DNA of 64,000 nt, taken from the NCBI GenBank assembly GCA_029339505.1, contig JAQISU010000115.1:5444001-5508000 (forward strand), given 5' to 3'. The notes under the pieces were generated by a model, which was not told the DNA's origin, made no database searches, and saw only the letters and a list, made by a program, of their open reading frames with translations. This DNA is from Unio delphinus. Lineage: Eukaryota > Mollusca > Bivalvia > Unionida > Unionidae. A program made the position numbers and the translations under genes. Below, in pieces: positions 1-13,727 of the stretch (the first letter of the stretch is position 1; each line of letters opens with the position of its first letter).

Positions 1-141
1 ATGAGATGGGTCAATATAGTTGTGCAGTCGGACCTGACTTGTGTATGAGTATATACAATAGTTTTAATTCTTGTTTTATTGTTTTGTCATTAAAAGTTTC
101 TTTAGAATTATTGACAACTTGAAGGAACTTTATGATTTCAG

Positions 142-1955
142 CCAACATTTGGTTCTGAGCTACCTAGCCCTTATGTCAAGATGTACCTTCTGCCTGACCC
201 AGAGAAACAGACCAAAAGAAAAACAAAGATAATCAAGCATTCCACACACCCAACTTACAATGAGCTGGTAAACTAAATATAAGACTCACTTCATTTTATA
301 CAAAATTTTATACATTGGATTATTAGCAATTTCTCTGTATTTAAATCTTTATAAGGATACCCATTCTGCGTCTGGGAAATTGGCCTTATAAGAGGGGTAA
401 CCTTTGTAAAGAGAGTGAGTAATAACTACATACAAAGTGTGATAGGCATAAAAAACTTTTATATATTTAATATCTTCATTAAAAAAAAATTACAGGAATA
501 TTACCAATATTACCAAGTCACTTAATATAAAAGATTATGAACACTCACCAGAGTGCAAAACAATCTCGTCAGTAAAATCTAGGGTCATGCACTGTACATA
601 CATCAATTCAATTTTCCCACACATTGCAGTTGAATATATACCGGCAATGAATCTTTATGACATCAAATTTTGTTAGTATGTGTAAAGCGTGCTACCTTTA
701 ACAATTAGTAAAATAGGGAAAAGGAATTTTGACAGACTAAACAATACCAGTTTCTGAAAGTGCTGTGAATGAATTACCATGTATATAAAGTGTGGAAAAA
801 ATGTTGTAGGCTGTTTTTTCACAATGTATCTCTAAAGGCCAAGAAATGAAAATGACCAGGTGGAGCTAGCAGTTTTTTGAAAGTGCACATCTGAAGTAAG
901 GCCAAGGTATATACTCCATAACCCATATTACAAATATCAGTCATACACGAAAATAAAAGGAATGAAAGGTTCTTTGAACAATACCTAAGATATGCATGGT
1001 CTTTTTTAAATAGTTTAACCAGTCAGGAAAATGGAGGAAATTTTTTTTCCTTAAAAATCAATCCCTATGCAAAATATGAAACTGTAGAGTACCACCTAAA
1101 TTTGAGAGATTATCTTGCCCATCCAATCATTGTTCTGACTGACAGGTATTTTACTGAACTTATTCATTGGCACTTTTATCACCATTTATAATTACAAATT
1201 GAGTCAAGTCTGGTCTAACGCTAGTGTTTTTTAATTTTGTAATGATAACAAAGTGCTTGTATGAACTGCATCAAAGTAAATGGACGCAAACTTAGACATA
1301 AAGTGGAGAATTTCAGTTAAAAACTTGGCAATATTCTCAACAGAAAAACCACTTCATTAAATAGAAAATGTAGTCCTCTTCGAATCAGGCAAATGATTGG
1401 AAAATTGACATGATCACTACAAATTTTCACTCATCATTTCGAGTTGCGCATGTTATTTTTCAACCCTTTGTCCTTGGTACATTTCCCTTCGATTTCAATA
1501 GAAGTATTTGCCAGCAAACATGTGCAGAGGTGTATTGTTATGTTTATTTAATGACTTGGGAACAAACTTTCCCCGTTATATGTAGATAATAGATTTGCTA
1601 ATCCAGATTTCCAGTTAGACTGAAGGATAAGATTGGAACTGGAATTTCTGTATTGATGGGGTCTTTGTTGAATGAATGCATGTTCGATTTTGAAGCCAAC
1701 ACTGATAATTTAACATTTAAAAAGATTTCACTTTCTGTAAATTTTTGTTTTTCCTGGCAGATTGAGTACAAGATGAAGATGGAGGAGGTATATAGTAAAA
1801 TCCTGCAGGTGACAGTATGGAACCATGATGTACTCATGGAAAACAGTTTCCTTGGAGCAATCTATATCAGATTGAGGGATCTAGAATTAAACTCTCTCAA
1901 CACTTCATGGTACAAACTGGATAAACTACAGATGGACCCCAGCCTTTTGTCTTGA
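142..1955 (+). CDS. C-terminal C2 domain, probably class II PI3-kinase (PIK3C2), last two exons
   Basis: Two coding exons join in frame: 142-267 (42 codons, after an AG at 140-141, followed by GTAAAC) and 1761-1955 (64 codons plus TGA, after TTCCTGGCAG). Together they encode most of a C2 domain: SPYVKMYLLPDPEKQTKRKT in the first exon, then LQVTVWNHD, SFLGAIYIRLRDLEL and WYKL in the second, ending ten residues later. In known families, the layout PYVKxYLLPD + KRKTKI + NPTxNE + FLGxxxxxLxD + WYxL at the extreme C-terminus fits the terminal C2 domain of class II phosphoinositide 3-kinases, lipid kinases that make PI(3)P and PI(3,4)P2 on endocytic membranes. The calcium-ligand positions look altered (SPYV for DPYV, WNHD for WDxD), which suggests calcium-independent lipid binding. 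Upstream exons lie left of the window. RIM or synaptotagmin-like C2 domains are the main alternative. Confidence 0.6.
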
Positions 1956-2080
1956 ATCTGGAGATAGGGCATGCTTCATCCAAATCTTCATCCAAAGCCC
2001 CAACATTTTATTTTTGATTGTGTTGGAAAAAATACATTTGCACATCATATGTATGAATTAATAGAACATACAGTGAGAAC

Positions 2081-2150
<70 letters not shown>

Positions 2151-2948
2151 CATTAAGAACATTTTTTTCTTTTCCTGTCATGAGGTCATCTAGTAATTAG
2201 CATGCATTATAAGTTTCATATATCTGCAATCGATGTACTTTTCCCGGTGATTAATAATCTTATCTTCAATTTCAGATAGTAAAGGCATGTACAGTTAGTT
2301 CTTGTTATTGGATAAAATGTTAGGGTTGATCAGTCGATATCTACTAAGCAGTCATTGATCAGCTGATCTCTAGATCCAAGTTTTGTACTTCACAGATCAA
2401 GCATACCACTACAAAGTTGATCCAAGATTTTGTACTTGATAGATCAAGCATACATCTACAAAGTTGATCCAAGTTATTGTACTTCTATTTTACTGTCCCA
2501 AGTGTTGGCATCCACACAGATAATAATAGCACATTCACATGTGTTTGCTTCACGTCCTAGGCATCAGTTTCAAGAAGGTTTTGGGGAGGTGCTGATAGGA
2601 CTAACTTTGTACCTACCATGTACATTCTTAAGATTTTGTTTGCTCATGGTTTTATTTTTGTTTTCCAGGAATATTGACACTTGATAAGGAAATGCATTTT
2701 TTTTTTTACCGTCATCACAAAAGTCATGTGACCAATATGTCACACTTCATTGACTTTGATTAACTGAATTAATTCAATTTCTCCTGATCATTTCATGCTA
2801 GATGTTTGTATATATCTAATATATCCAAATTTTAACACAAAGGAAGGCGACTATGACTTAAATTTCACAGATTAACTAGTGTAGGTTAAGCTTTTGTGTT
2901 CACATCGTGACCAAGTATTTCTTGTTGTACACTGCATATATAGTTATA
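1956..2948. other. Downstream flank / probable 3' UTR of the C2 gene, with (AT)n
   Basis: This AT-rich stretch follows the TGA of the C2-domain gene. It probably begins with the 3' UTR, but I found no convincing polyadenylation signal close to the stop. It contains the (AT)n tract at 2085-2148 and two degenerate copies of a 'ttgatccaag-ttttgtactt' segment (about 2375-2485). No coding exon was recognised. Confidence 0.5.
2085..2148. repeat. (AT)n dinucleotide microsatellite
   Basis: An uninterrupted run of 32 AT dinucleotides lies just downstream of the C2-domain gene. It can extrude cruciforms and is probably length-polymorphic. Confidence 0.98.
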
Positions 2949-5900
2949 CAGTTAAACCTTGCTGTAACGTGATAAATTTGGTCCCGAAAATTGGATCACA
3001 TTATTAGTGGGGTCACATTAATGAGGGGTTTTACAGTATTTAAATTTTTTCAGAAAACACCACATTGGCATATACGTGTATTCATGTCTAATGTAAAAAA
3101 TTGGGGTATTATCGGATGAATATTAAATGGAATGCAGTAATAAGACTTAGTCAAAATAATGAACAGATAATATATTTATAGGTTATTACTTTTCGTTAAA
3201 TAGTTTCTTTCCGAAAATACATGTTGATCAATAATACCCCAACTGACGTTATATCATGAATAGGGTAGCAAAATCATTTACTATTGTACCATCTTGGTAT
3301 GCATCCATAAAATATTCAATAATTTTGTCCTAGATCATTGTGTCTGAATCCAATGTCCAATATATAGCATGAACAGAGTATTAACACTGTTTACTTACTG
3401 TCTGATATAGTACCGTCGTGGCATGCAGCTAATCCATAATACCTGTAATTTCATTGCAAAAATTGCAAACGTATTTAAACTATTAAATAGTTTTGTCACA
3501 GATCATTATGTTTCTGAATTCAGTATGAAAAATTAACAGCAAATTATGTTAAGAAAGATGAAGCACATGTACGTTTCATTACATTCCAGGGTCTATGAAC
3601 TGTGTCTATACAAATTCTCATTTGCGTTTCCATGTATCTTTACCAATTTTAATTTCCCAATAATTAAGACATGAATGCCAATTCATTTGAATGACTGTAG
3701 CAAGAATAATTAACAATCAGCTTTCAGCGTGCAGATAACTTTTACTTAAAATCGTGATTATTGAAAGAAACGTGTAAAACCTATACTAATGATTGCAAAG
3801 TCAGTCTTTTTGCATGACTCCATAATGTTAAATTTCATTATTTCTTAAAATATCTGTCTATTGGAGTCTGCTTCATTGCCGTGAACTGTTGGCTTCTAGC
3901 AAAGTCAAGAATGCTTCTGAGTTGGAGGATTTTAGGTGTTCTACTGCCTCTTGACACTTTTGGGGGGGGGGGTAGTTTGGGTGCTATCATCATTATCATT
4001 GTTGTTGTTGTCATCATTATAGTCGCTGGGTTTTGGGCTCTATTTGTGCAGCTTCATTCGTCCCGCTGACATTTGCAACAATTTTGTCATCTGAGATGTG
4101 CTCAAATATGGGGCAGATCTCATCTGCAGTTGAGGATATCATGATGACTCTGCTCATATTCTCCGAGTGCTTCTTTGGCTAAATGCACATTGTCTTCAGT
4201 CCAGGCTTGTCGTCATTATCATGGTTTATAGATGATGTAAAAGCTAGACCAAGATCTTTTATTCAGCATCGTTCAATGCAGCATGCAGAGATAGCATCCC
4301 AGGCTTTCCCGCCAAGGTTACAGACTTCTTTTAAGTTGATTGATGCCAGTGATGTGTCGAAAGAGTTATCCTTTTCCATCCACTTGATCATTTGACGATG
4401 ATAGTTTTGCTTAAATACCGATATGATACCTTGGTCCAGTGGCTGGATTTCTGATGTTACAGTAGTGTTCTTCGGGAGATAAGAGACTTTAATCTTGCTG
4501 TCACCACGGACAAGATTTTCTTTTGGGCAGGAGGAGAGCTTTTTGCTCCTGCTTGAGTTTTCATAAATGAGCCTGAATGGCTGGAACGAACGTTTTATGA
4601 AACCAGTCTCCAAATATGGAGCTATTCATCCATGCATTCTTGCTGTTAGTGTATTTGAATGGAAGGGTCTTCCTAATAAGATGATGAAAACATCTGGGAA
4701 ATTTCAATTTTCCAATCATCAGAGGTCTGACTTTGAGGCTGCCAGATTTATTGACGCAAAACAAGAGTCACTTTGTCCTTCCTCTTCTTAAAACCTTCTC
4801 GTTTGTGACTATCAATCTTGGTTGCGAGAGTGCAATCAGGTTCATTTTAAAACAAAAACCAGTCACATCACATTTATAAATTTGCTGTGCAGCAACTTTT
4901 TAAGCTCAGTTGGGTAGGAATTGGCAGCCTTTTTATCAGCCGAGTGGATTTCCCAGACACAAGAACTTGGCTTATAGCATGTCTTTTTAAATTTGGAATC
5001 ATCTCCATTTTTACGGTGATCAAATTTCTCTGCTTGAGCTTTCAGAATTGAGTCAGAAATGGGAACTCCTTCTGAGCGAGCTTGGACAAACGATTGGTAC
5101 AAGGCTGAATCAAGACTTTTGTCATTCACAAACTTAACACAAACTTAACCCTTTTACCCTGTAAAACCAATTTCCTCTTTTAGAATGTAGGGTACACTAC
5201 AGAGCTTTTCTTCTTCTGTTCTCTACACTCGCAGAGTGGACTTGCTAAATCTTAGATCTTTTAGTTTGTTGTTTGCCCTTCTTTAGTTGATCCAGGGCGT
5301 ACAGTTCTCTTGGGCAGAGAACAACTTGCAATTGTGAACTTGCTTTTCCATAATGGTAAAATATTGTTTTATACAAAAGATAGCAAATTAATGATGAGTT
5401 CATCAGCAAACACCATGCACATAAAATCCAAGAACTAAATGCAGCGAGTTGGCATGTCACAAGTCACTGATATAAAGTTGCTTTAAGCTGTATGCATTTT
5501 CATATCATTTCAGTTTCCAGCTAATAAAGCGGACATTATTTACTGGTCAAATGATTGCATCTAATAACACTGCCAAGCCCAGAAAACATGTTGACAGCTT
5601 TTATTTTTTGATGTTTTTGATGTTTATTAAATTGTGATAATTTTTTTATCAACCACCGCATTGTTTACTGCTTGGTTGTGTATGCAGTTAAAGAATAAAC
5701 ACATGCTGGCTATTGTTTGAGCATTGATTGTATACAGAATTAATTGAAGACAATCATAAAGACGATTTACTGGCTTTACTCAGGGATCAGTAATAAGTAA
5801 CATTTCCAATAATGTTGATTTAGGCATAACAATTCAAGAACCTGGTGAAATTTACACACTATTTCTTGTACTTTATAGTATTATATATCATATTATATTG

Positions 5901-6100
5901 GAATTCATACACAATCTCTTCCCCAAAATAATCATATTATATTCAGATTCATACGAAATCTCTTCCCCGCGATCTCTTCCACAAAACGATAACAAAATTC
6001 TTTATACACTATTTCACATACTTTGAAGAATTTTTTTCTTTTATGTGTGTTATATCCAAATTCATGTTATCACAGGGCAAGTTATAGCGGGGTTCCACTG
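2949..6100 (-). mobile_element. Tigger/pogo-like DNA transposon, complete ends, decayed transposase
   Basis: The left end reads CAGTTAAACCTTGCTGTAAC. The right end, read on the other strand, is CAGTGGAACCCCGCTATAAC, so 15 of the first 20 positions agree. Both ends are flanked by TA (2947-2948 and 6101-6102), the TA target duplication of Tc1/mariner/pogo elements. The 3.15-kb interior holds a - strand pogo/Tigger-type transposase pseudogene (about 4080-5300). A subterminal copy of the terminal motif in opposite orientation is visible near 3018-3037 (ggggttttacagta). The ends and TA duplication are seen directly; the superfamily follows from the protein. Confidence 0.85.
4080..5300 (-). pseudogene. 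Tigger/jerky-like transposase pseudogene (CENP-B HTH + DDE)
   Basis: Read on the - strand, three collinear blocks recall Tigger/pogo transposases. Block 5129-4863 has LYQSFVQARSEGVPIS, typical of the CENP-B-type DNA-binding helix-turn-helix. Block 4764-4561 has FCVNKSGSLK and IGKLKFPRCF, a stretch of the DDE endonuclease domain. Block 4613-4263 has YLPKNTTVTSEIQPLDQG, the region around the last catalytic acidic residue. The blocks are in different frames, so at least two frameshifts have occurred, and in-frame stops continue toward 4080. A degenerate pogo-type N-terminal helix may extend to about 5300. The enzyme would have catalysed cut-and-paste transposition of the surrounding element, but this copy cannot encode it. 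Confidence 0.88.
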
Positions 6101-6102
6101 TA

Positions 6103-9100
6103 TGTAGATTCATGAAACCTGATGCAGAGAGCATCTTCATTGCCATCATCACAGAATTTTACCTATATTTCATGGTTCACTGATGTCTGTAAAACTTTTG
6201 TTTTAAGTTGTGATTTAAAGTTTGTTTCTCAAGCTTTCTTAATACTTGCTAAATTATTATTTGTTGAAAAGAATGTGACTTCAGACATTTGACATTTTAC
6301 TGGCATATAAGTTTTTGCATTTGGCTCATGACCAAAACATTTTGCATTCTGTAAATATACTATTACACATAGATTCATTGAACTTTGTGAGAAGCATCTT
6401 AATGAGTACCACACTTTTATCTTAAAAGTAGGTAACTGTGACCCATATTTCACACCAAACTGACTGGTTCATTTTTATACCTACCATAAGGCAGAATGTA
6501 CTATGTTGTGATGTTGGTCATCCGTCCCATTACCATTTTGTTGCTGCACAGTAACTTGAATTCTTCATCGACGGCTATGGCTATTAAATTTTGTTGATCG
6601 CTTGCACTTGGTGTAAGGAAGAATCCTTTAGATTTTTAGTCAGATGGTAAGAGGTCACTGTGACACAATGAATTTTTAAAAAATAGCCACTGCAAAGTAA
6701 CATTAATTATACATGACATATCTCAACTGTGGATGGTTTGCTTTTGGGTTATTGATATTGGGATCAATAGGTCAAAGTCATCGACTGAAAATAGTATAAA
6801 GGTTTCTGCACAATAACATTTAGCTCTTCATCACACATCTGACCCAAACTCAGGGTTAAAAGGGCAAAGGTCAAAGTCACTCAGACTGTAAGAATAAAAA
6901 TCATGTCTGTACAGAAACTTTAGTTATCAACATGTAGGGGGGTGGGGGACATGTAGTGTGCCTTTGGTGATACTGCCGTTACTTTTCATACAATAATCAT
7001 TACTGTATATGTCAGTCTTAGTACTACTGTATGATACATTACAAAATTTGTTGCCGTAACCTACATTTATACCTTACATTTAGGTTTTACATTGCATTTA
7101 GCTCATGACCATGATGCTTTCTATGACCATGACCTCACCCATTCAAGGTCATTATTAATGTATGAACTGTTTGTATGCTAGCTGAGCTGCATGGTTACTT
7201 GCAACCTGTGAATTTCACCCAGTAAAATATGGCTTTTGGGTGTTCAGAGATAGTAGGTTCACAAGCAGATTATAAGAATAATGATTCTAACAGAATTCAT
7301 ACAAAAATATTAATCTCTGGTTTTCATCAACTCATTACCCAACTCTTTTGCCCTGTCACAGTAGCTCAATGTGTGTGTCTGTTTAGATAGGTGATTTCAT
7401 GATATTCTACCACAATACTGGCTTAATTAAAATGTAAGGATTTGACAACAAATTCTTACTTTCAAAAGGGCCAAGATCAATAAATGCCCAAGTTTATTCT
7501 AGCCCTTCACCCAATTATTTGAACTCTATCTGAATGCATTCAATAAATATTTGAATAGGATAATTTAGTATTCAGTGATTCTTCTGCTTGGCTGAAGTGT
7601 TGGATTTTTGTCATAAATTCTTATCAATTATTTGACTACTGAAGGTGACCAATACTTAGCCAAATTAGAAAAAAGCCAATCAATTAACTATCTTTTATTA
7701 TCGAAGAAAAACACTTGACTGGCACTTTCAATTAGTAGCAATCCATCAAAAAAGATTTTGTTTTATTTCACTTGGTAAGCATTATTCTTGCATGTACATA
7801 GAATATATGTTTGGTAAATGCAAAGGATGGTGTTCACAACTCTCATAATATTATTTATATATTCATTCATCAGTTGTGAATCACATTTTATGTAGCTTTA
7901 AGATAATATATCAATAAACTGTGGTATGAAATTCTGTGATATATAATATGATAATTTTGTAAATAATTAATATGTTCTATTAATCACCAACAATTTACAA
8001 ATGTATAATATGATATTAAATTATTTACTGATTTTAAAATTATTTGCCCTTCGCTGTATGTTACTTCTATCATGACGATATTGCAAAAAATGTGTATTTT
8101 TTGTGTGGAATAATTGTGAGTAATCTAGCTTTACATTGCATATTTTTATATCAAATACCCAAGAGATGTTTTATTAACTCACCTGGCCATAGTGAGTTTA
8201 TGTCCATTGTCCATATGTCACATTTGTATGTAACCACACTGGAGGCTAATTGGAACATCTGGAGGCTAATTGGAACATCATCAGCATCTCAGATGAGTCA
8301 AAATGTGAGATCTATGCATGTTATTGAGGTGATCTTTCATCAGATTGGTTGAGCTTGTTACTGTTTTAGAAGCCCTACTTTATTTGGATTTATACAACTA
8401 AGTTATTGGATTAGTTCAGTATTAAGATGCATGTATACTAATGAGTTGAATTTGGTACTACTCTGGAGGCCTTGCTTCTGACCAGATTTTGATAAAACTT
8501 GGAATGTAGGTTTTATGATCATGATCTTACATTAATGTGACCAGTATAAGATCTGCACATTAGTAATGTGATCTTGTATTGGGTAAAGTTATTACCGACC
8601 TTAAGGCTGTATTTTTGATCCGATATGAAGTAAACTTGGTAATTAGACTTAAAATCATCCACAAGTTTTATTACGAGTATGATCTGCACAGTTAGAAATA
8701 GATTTTGTTTTTAAAAGGTCTTGTTCTCTCCAAAGCAAATGCAAGGGAAGAATTAATGATAATGACTATTGAGAATCACCAGTGTTATCGAGTCCTTTCC
8801 ACTACAAAAATTATGAAAACATTTTATAGAACAAAATGCATAAAATTAAATAAAACAGTTTAAATTAACAAAATAATACATTTAATAAAATTAAAATTAA
8901 TAATTTATATGTTATAGCTGAAGAAAAGTTTAAAATAGAAATATTTGAAAAAACCATACAGTTGCATGGTAGTTAAAATTGTGTGCTATGTTTAAATCTA
9001 GCATCAGAATGTCTTTAAACAGTTATATGTATTTGTTAATTAGTAATTGTGTGTGGGGGGGGGATTTTTTTAGTATTAATTTTCCACAAGTAAGAAAAAA

Positions 9101-10329
9101 TGTATATATTTGGTAAAAACCATTTCTAAAGTTTTTAAATTGATTTCAAGAAAATCATTTCAAACACTTTGCTGCATATGAAATACTTTAATATTTGGAA
9201 GCATTTTTTTGTTCTTTAAAATATTTTAACAGTTGCTAGCATTGCCATGTTAGATTACATCAAACATTTGTCATTTATAATTTATCACATTTATTATACA
9301 TTATTTTATGGAGTTTAGTGCCTTTGCTTACAAATTTGTCTAGTTATTAATATTAAATTTTTTTCCATCACTTTAAAATTTAATGCACACACACACAGAG
9401 GTATATATCCTGCCAAATACTGTCCACAAAAGAAAAAGTGAGAAGGACACGTTCATTTTCATAAAAGGAACTCTAAAGTGAGAAGGACATGTTCATTTTC
9501 ATAAAAGGAACTCTAATCTGAAAATTAGAGTTTTGTGTTGTTTGAGAACTTGACATATTCAAAATTGTTGGCAGTCAAAAAAATAGAATAACGTAATTAA
9601 CTGTAAGGATGAGGTGGTCATCCAGGGATCGATTCAGAATTTCCTTATTTGTAATTTGTCCAGAACAAGTGACCTTACTTCTTTACTCCAGATTTCCAGT
9701 TTTCAAGTTCCATCCAATTAAAATGTATCTTTAATATTGTTCTCAGTACAGGTCTTTCTTGTTTTGTTTACAGTTCTAAACGACTAGCACATATTTTTCA
9801 TTTTGAACTCTTAGGATTGAAAATTAAATAGTTTATACCAATTTTTCATTTCACTTTTGCAATAAGTATTTTAATGCCAAGAGATGCTTTGACAGAACCG
9901 ATATGAAATGATTGAAATTCCTTGTGACAGTTATTTAATGTTAAGTTTAGTTGACTTTGTTGGTATTTATAATGTGTCAATAAAGTAGGTTCCTTGCAAA
10001 TTCATTACGAAAGCTTACTTTCCTTACTTACAACCACACAAAATAAATACCTGCATTTAGGGTCTTGATTTCTGGCCCCAAATGTATTAAAATCTTTGGC
10101 TTGACTGCTCACTCTAAAATCAAATTACATTTGCTACAGGTCTTATTAGTGTTCCAAAGTAAACGATACACATGTAAGATACATATTTGTATTGCTGACT
10201 CATGCATATCAATTTATTGATTGTAAATTATTCAGATTTGAATTCTAGAGAGCTCTTAGGTTGTTTTTCATGAAAATGGGTCTGGTTACTAAATGTTTAT
10301 TGTCATATTCTTTGATTTATTCTGGTCAG
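6103..10329. other. Gene-poor AT-rich DNA with old dispersed repeats
   Basis: No coding exon or RNA gene was recognised. From about 6476 to 7210 the text (metronomic 'ggtcaaagtca', 'cacagtaacttgaa', 'gtccatt') resembles old dispersed molluscan repeat, but I cannot define ends. Two short tandem duplications are clear: 20 bp at 8241-8279 and 40 bp at 9435-9514. A G10 run sits at 9054-9063. Confidence 0.5.
9435..9514. repeat. 40-bp tandem duplication, two copies
   Basis: Two adjacent copies of a 40-bp unit (aaagtgagaaggacaCGttc and aaagtgagaaggacaTGttc starts) differ at one visible position. They are likely recent. Confidence 0.9.
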
Positions 10330-10415
10330 CACAGTGACCTATTTCCTGATAGTGAAGCAAGAATCATGGATCCTTCTGATCTTCTGTCATTGATACATAG
10401 ATGGAAAGAAGAAGA
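10330..10415 (+). CDS. Candidate internal coding exon, unknown gene
   Basis: An open 86-bp segment is bounded by TTCTGGTCAG on the left and GTAAGT on the right, both good splice consensus. In the open frame it encodes HSDLFPDSEARIMDPSDLLS followed by LIHRWKEE. It ends with two bases of a codon that would be completed by the candidate terminal exon at 14547 (GA|A = Glu). I do not recognise the protein. It could belong to a gene whose other exons I missed, to an alternative form of the upstream C2 gene, or be a chance open segment. An internal exon of this length can be open by chance, so support is weak. Confidence 0.25.
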
Positions 10416-11710
10416 GTAAGTGTTTTTGCAGATCCCTTTTTGTCAGGATAACTTGTGTCGAGTCAAAAAATTCCTTTCCCTCAAATAGGTTAAATTCTTT
10501 AGAGTTGAATCTGTCTCCTTTGCCCAGATGAAAATAACATGTTGAATATGAATATATAAACTGTAAAATATTCGCATTTTCTGTATACACCCGTTCTTCT
10601 ATAACTCGTGTACTACCAACTTCCAATCCAGCTTACAACATCGGGTCAGGCATGGGTTCCATTATGTTGTAGAAAATGTCCAAAAGAAATGGCCCCTTTT
10701 TTGTTGAATGTTAGGAAAATCACAATCAAAATTGGTAAATGAAACTTTGTCCTACGCTCATGTTATCATCCTTAAGGGCATTTAATGCCCAGAATTTAGA
10801 ATCAACATACAGTTTTAAAAAGAGATCACATACTCTATACTTTTCATGGGGAAAAATATATTATACTATAAATTATTAATTAAAATGTCAGTAATGTCTA
10901 CTGATGAACAACTAAAGCAACCAAAAATTATCTAATTACAACAGTTTTGTTTCTCTGAATAAACAACACCGCTCTTTAAGATAAATAAAATGTTGTTTAT
11001 TTTGAATCAATATTAACATTATATAAGCATCGAGTCACATGCAAAAAAGTGATGTAATACACCAAGTTTTTTTAAATTAATTTTCAGTGACTGGATATAT
11101 TGAAAAGCAAAGGCTTTTTTTAAAAAATATATTAAACAAGTATTCAACCACTTACCCCCCCCCCAAACTTAAGATGTCCTTTCCTATCTTAATGTGTCAA
11201 AGGTCCTTTTTGTAATTCTTGTGCTCCCTTCTGATGCACTCCATCTTTGGACTATTTTTGTGCAAGTTATATAGGGAAAAGTGTACATCAAGTTATTAAT
11301 AAAGACTTTTTATTGGTTTGGTCTGTCTCAGAATTACATCATTTGGCGGACCCCATCGTACCGAAAGTTAAAGAATTTTTTTTGCTTGTTTTCCCCATAG
11401 TATATATTTTTGTTTAGTTCATTAGAAATTTCATCTTTAATAAATTTTAGTATAGGGTTTTGACACCTCACTAACTAATGTGCCACTGCTCCTCAACATT
11501 GTCTGTTCTTGGAGTTATTTAAAAACTGATCCTGGGTATCGATTTTTTTCAGACTGGATTTCTATAGGTCAAATTTCTTTTTAGTTATTATTTATTTATA
11601 AATAAATTATTTATGTTAGCAGCTTAGTGTCTGTATATGATTAGTATTTGTTTGTGTAGATAGTAGTAGAGAGCTTAAAAATTTAATATTATAATCACAT
11701 TTGCTGCCAG
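10416..11710. other. No gene seen
   Basis: AT-rich sequence without a recognisable exon, RNA gene or complete mobile element. A C10 run (11155-11164) is the only visible simple feature. Confidence 0.4.
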
Positions 11711-11920
11711 TGTATCTTAATTTAAAAGCTTATACATGTATAATTAGTATCTTAATTTAAAAGCTTATACATGTATAATTAGTATCTTAATTTAAAAGCT
11801 TATACATGTATAATTAGTATCTTAATTTAAAAGCTTATACATGTATAATTAGTATCTTAATTTAAAAGCTTATACATGTATAATTAGTATCTTAATTTAA
11901 AAGCTTATACATGTATAATT
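11711..11920. repeat. 35-bp minisatellite, six near-identical copies
   Basis: Six back-to-back 35-bp units (core aaaagcttatacatgtataa) have only one visible difference, at the first base of the first copy. Each unit contains short palindromes (AAGCTT and ATACATGTAT). The homogeneity suggests recent expansion. Confidence 0.97.
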
Positions 11921-13715
11921 ACCATTTGAGTATTACCCTAATCGGTTCATCATAATAATTGTAAGTATGTGCATTTATTCAAGAAGTTCAGATTTAGCAT
12001 TAGTATCATACATATAGTTTTGTATATCTTAATTCAATACTTGGACTAAAGGTATAGCATTAGTAGTAGTATGTTTTTGCTTAGCATAAAAGTTCAATTC
12101 AAAGTCAGTTAAGACATGGGCAGCATTTACTCCCAGTAAGCACTGCTCATGGTTTATCTTGCTGCATACTTTTTGTATTTTCCTTGTTCAGACATGTCCT
12201 TTGTGTTAATTACTAGTTCATTTCAAGTCTCATCCAATTTATAAATCACTGTTGATAGTTTTGTTCAGGTCCCTTTTTTTGAATTCACATAAAATCGGGT
12301 TCTGTCCATAAGGAATCATCACAAAGATAATTGCAAATTTTGAAAATTGTCACATATTCATCTGTACATCCACTTTCCTGATCTAGAGAGATTAGTTCTT
12401 GCAAAAGATCTAGGTGATTCGCATATCAATCTCTATTTCACAGTAGTCAATATTTCCCTGTCCATAAGACTTCAAAGGATGATACTCACAAATTTTCCAT
12501 TAACTTAATCAAAAGCCTTTTTGTTCATTGTGCAAACATTCATTACATTGAATTACTTTTTGAATTCCATATTCTCGAAGTAAGAGTCCAAGTAGTTTCA
12601 ATTTAATAATATTTCCTGATCCACACTGTGAAAATTTGCAGTTGTCTTGAATGAATCACTAGAGAAGGATTAATATTTTCAAACCAGTTGATAACAACAT
12701 AATGAAAAGAATTTTCACGTAGCCAATTAGATGTTCTTATTGTGGGTAATTTTCCCAGAACTCAGAGTTGCCAGATACACGGTTTTTTCGCCCAGTCAGG
12801 CTCCTTTTGAAAGTTGGTTGTGTGAAATTTTTATAGATTGCAGGTTGCAATATGTTGGTCTGGTTTCTGATTTGTGTCGCCATAATTTGTGCTGAATCAA
12901 ATTGATATTAAATTATCCGCATTCAATTTCAAATTGGCGCTAGTGACGATAACATCTAAAAATCTTAATGAATCCATTATTTTGGATGTATCTCCATAGA
13001 TGTATCTCACATACTTAATTTTTTTAACATTCCGGAACCAGAAGAACGAAGCGCACTTCTGATTCCAAATTTCAATTAAGCTAGCATATCAATGCTGGTA
13101 GCCTGTAGGGTGGAGGCACTAGTATCACTTTATCAGTGTTATAATATTGTGAAATGTATGGTATTTGGTTCTTATTTACTCTTCAGAGTTTAAAATGTAA
13201 ATTGGGAGATTTTTGGGCTGCTTTTTAAAGGTACACATGCGGGAATTGAAAAAAGTATCTGGCAACTTTTGTATTCTTTTAATTGATCATTAGAAATAAT
13301 GAAAAAAATTGTCTTGATGACATATGAATATTCTGTGTTTTATAGACTGTACACTCTGTCACTAGATCTACATTTTCTGCTTTTACTAAAAATGAACATA
13401 TCTGTACGGTTTATTTACATTCTACAAGATTAATTTGCAAATTCATTTTTGAGAAGATAAAAATAGATTTTCATACAGTAACAATTTCATTTTTTTCTAA
13501 TCAAGTTAGATTATCAAAACATAATTTGCATAAGGGTCATTATATTGAACATAAACAGATTTGTTTAGTATATATTTAGTATTACTTTTAGAAATACCTT
13601 TTTATCGATGGATTTTCTGACTTCAGTGATTATGGTATATTATTAAAAACAAGACTTTACACCATAAAATTGTTCATCTTTTTTCCTTGCTTCCTGCTTG
13701 CATGCTATCTGTGAT
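11921..13715. other. No gene seen
   Basis: AT-rich sequence with no recognised exon, RNA gene or mobile element ends. Confidence 0.4.
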
Positions 13716-13727
13716 TGTGAGTTTTAA

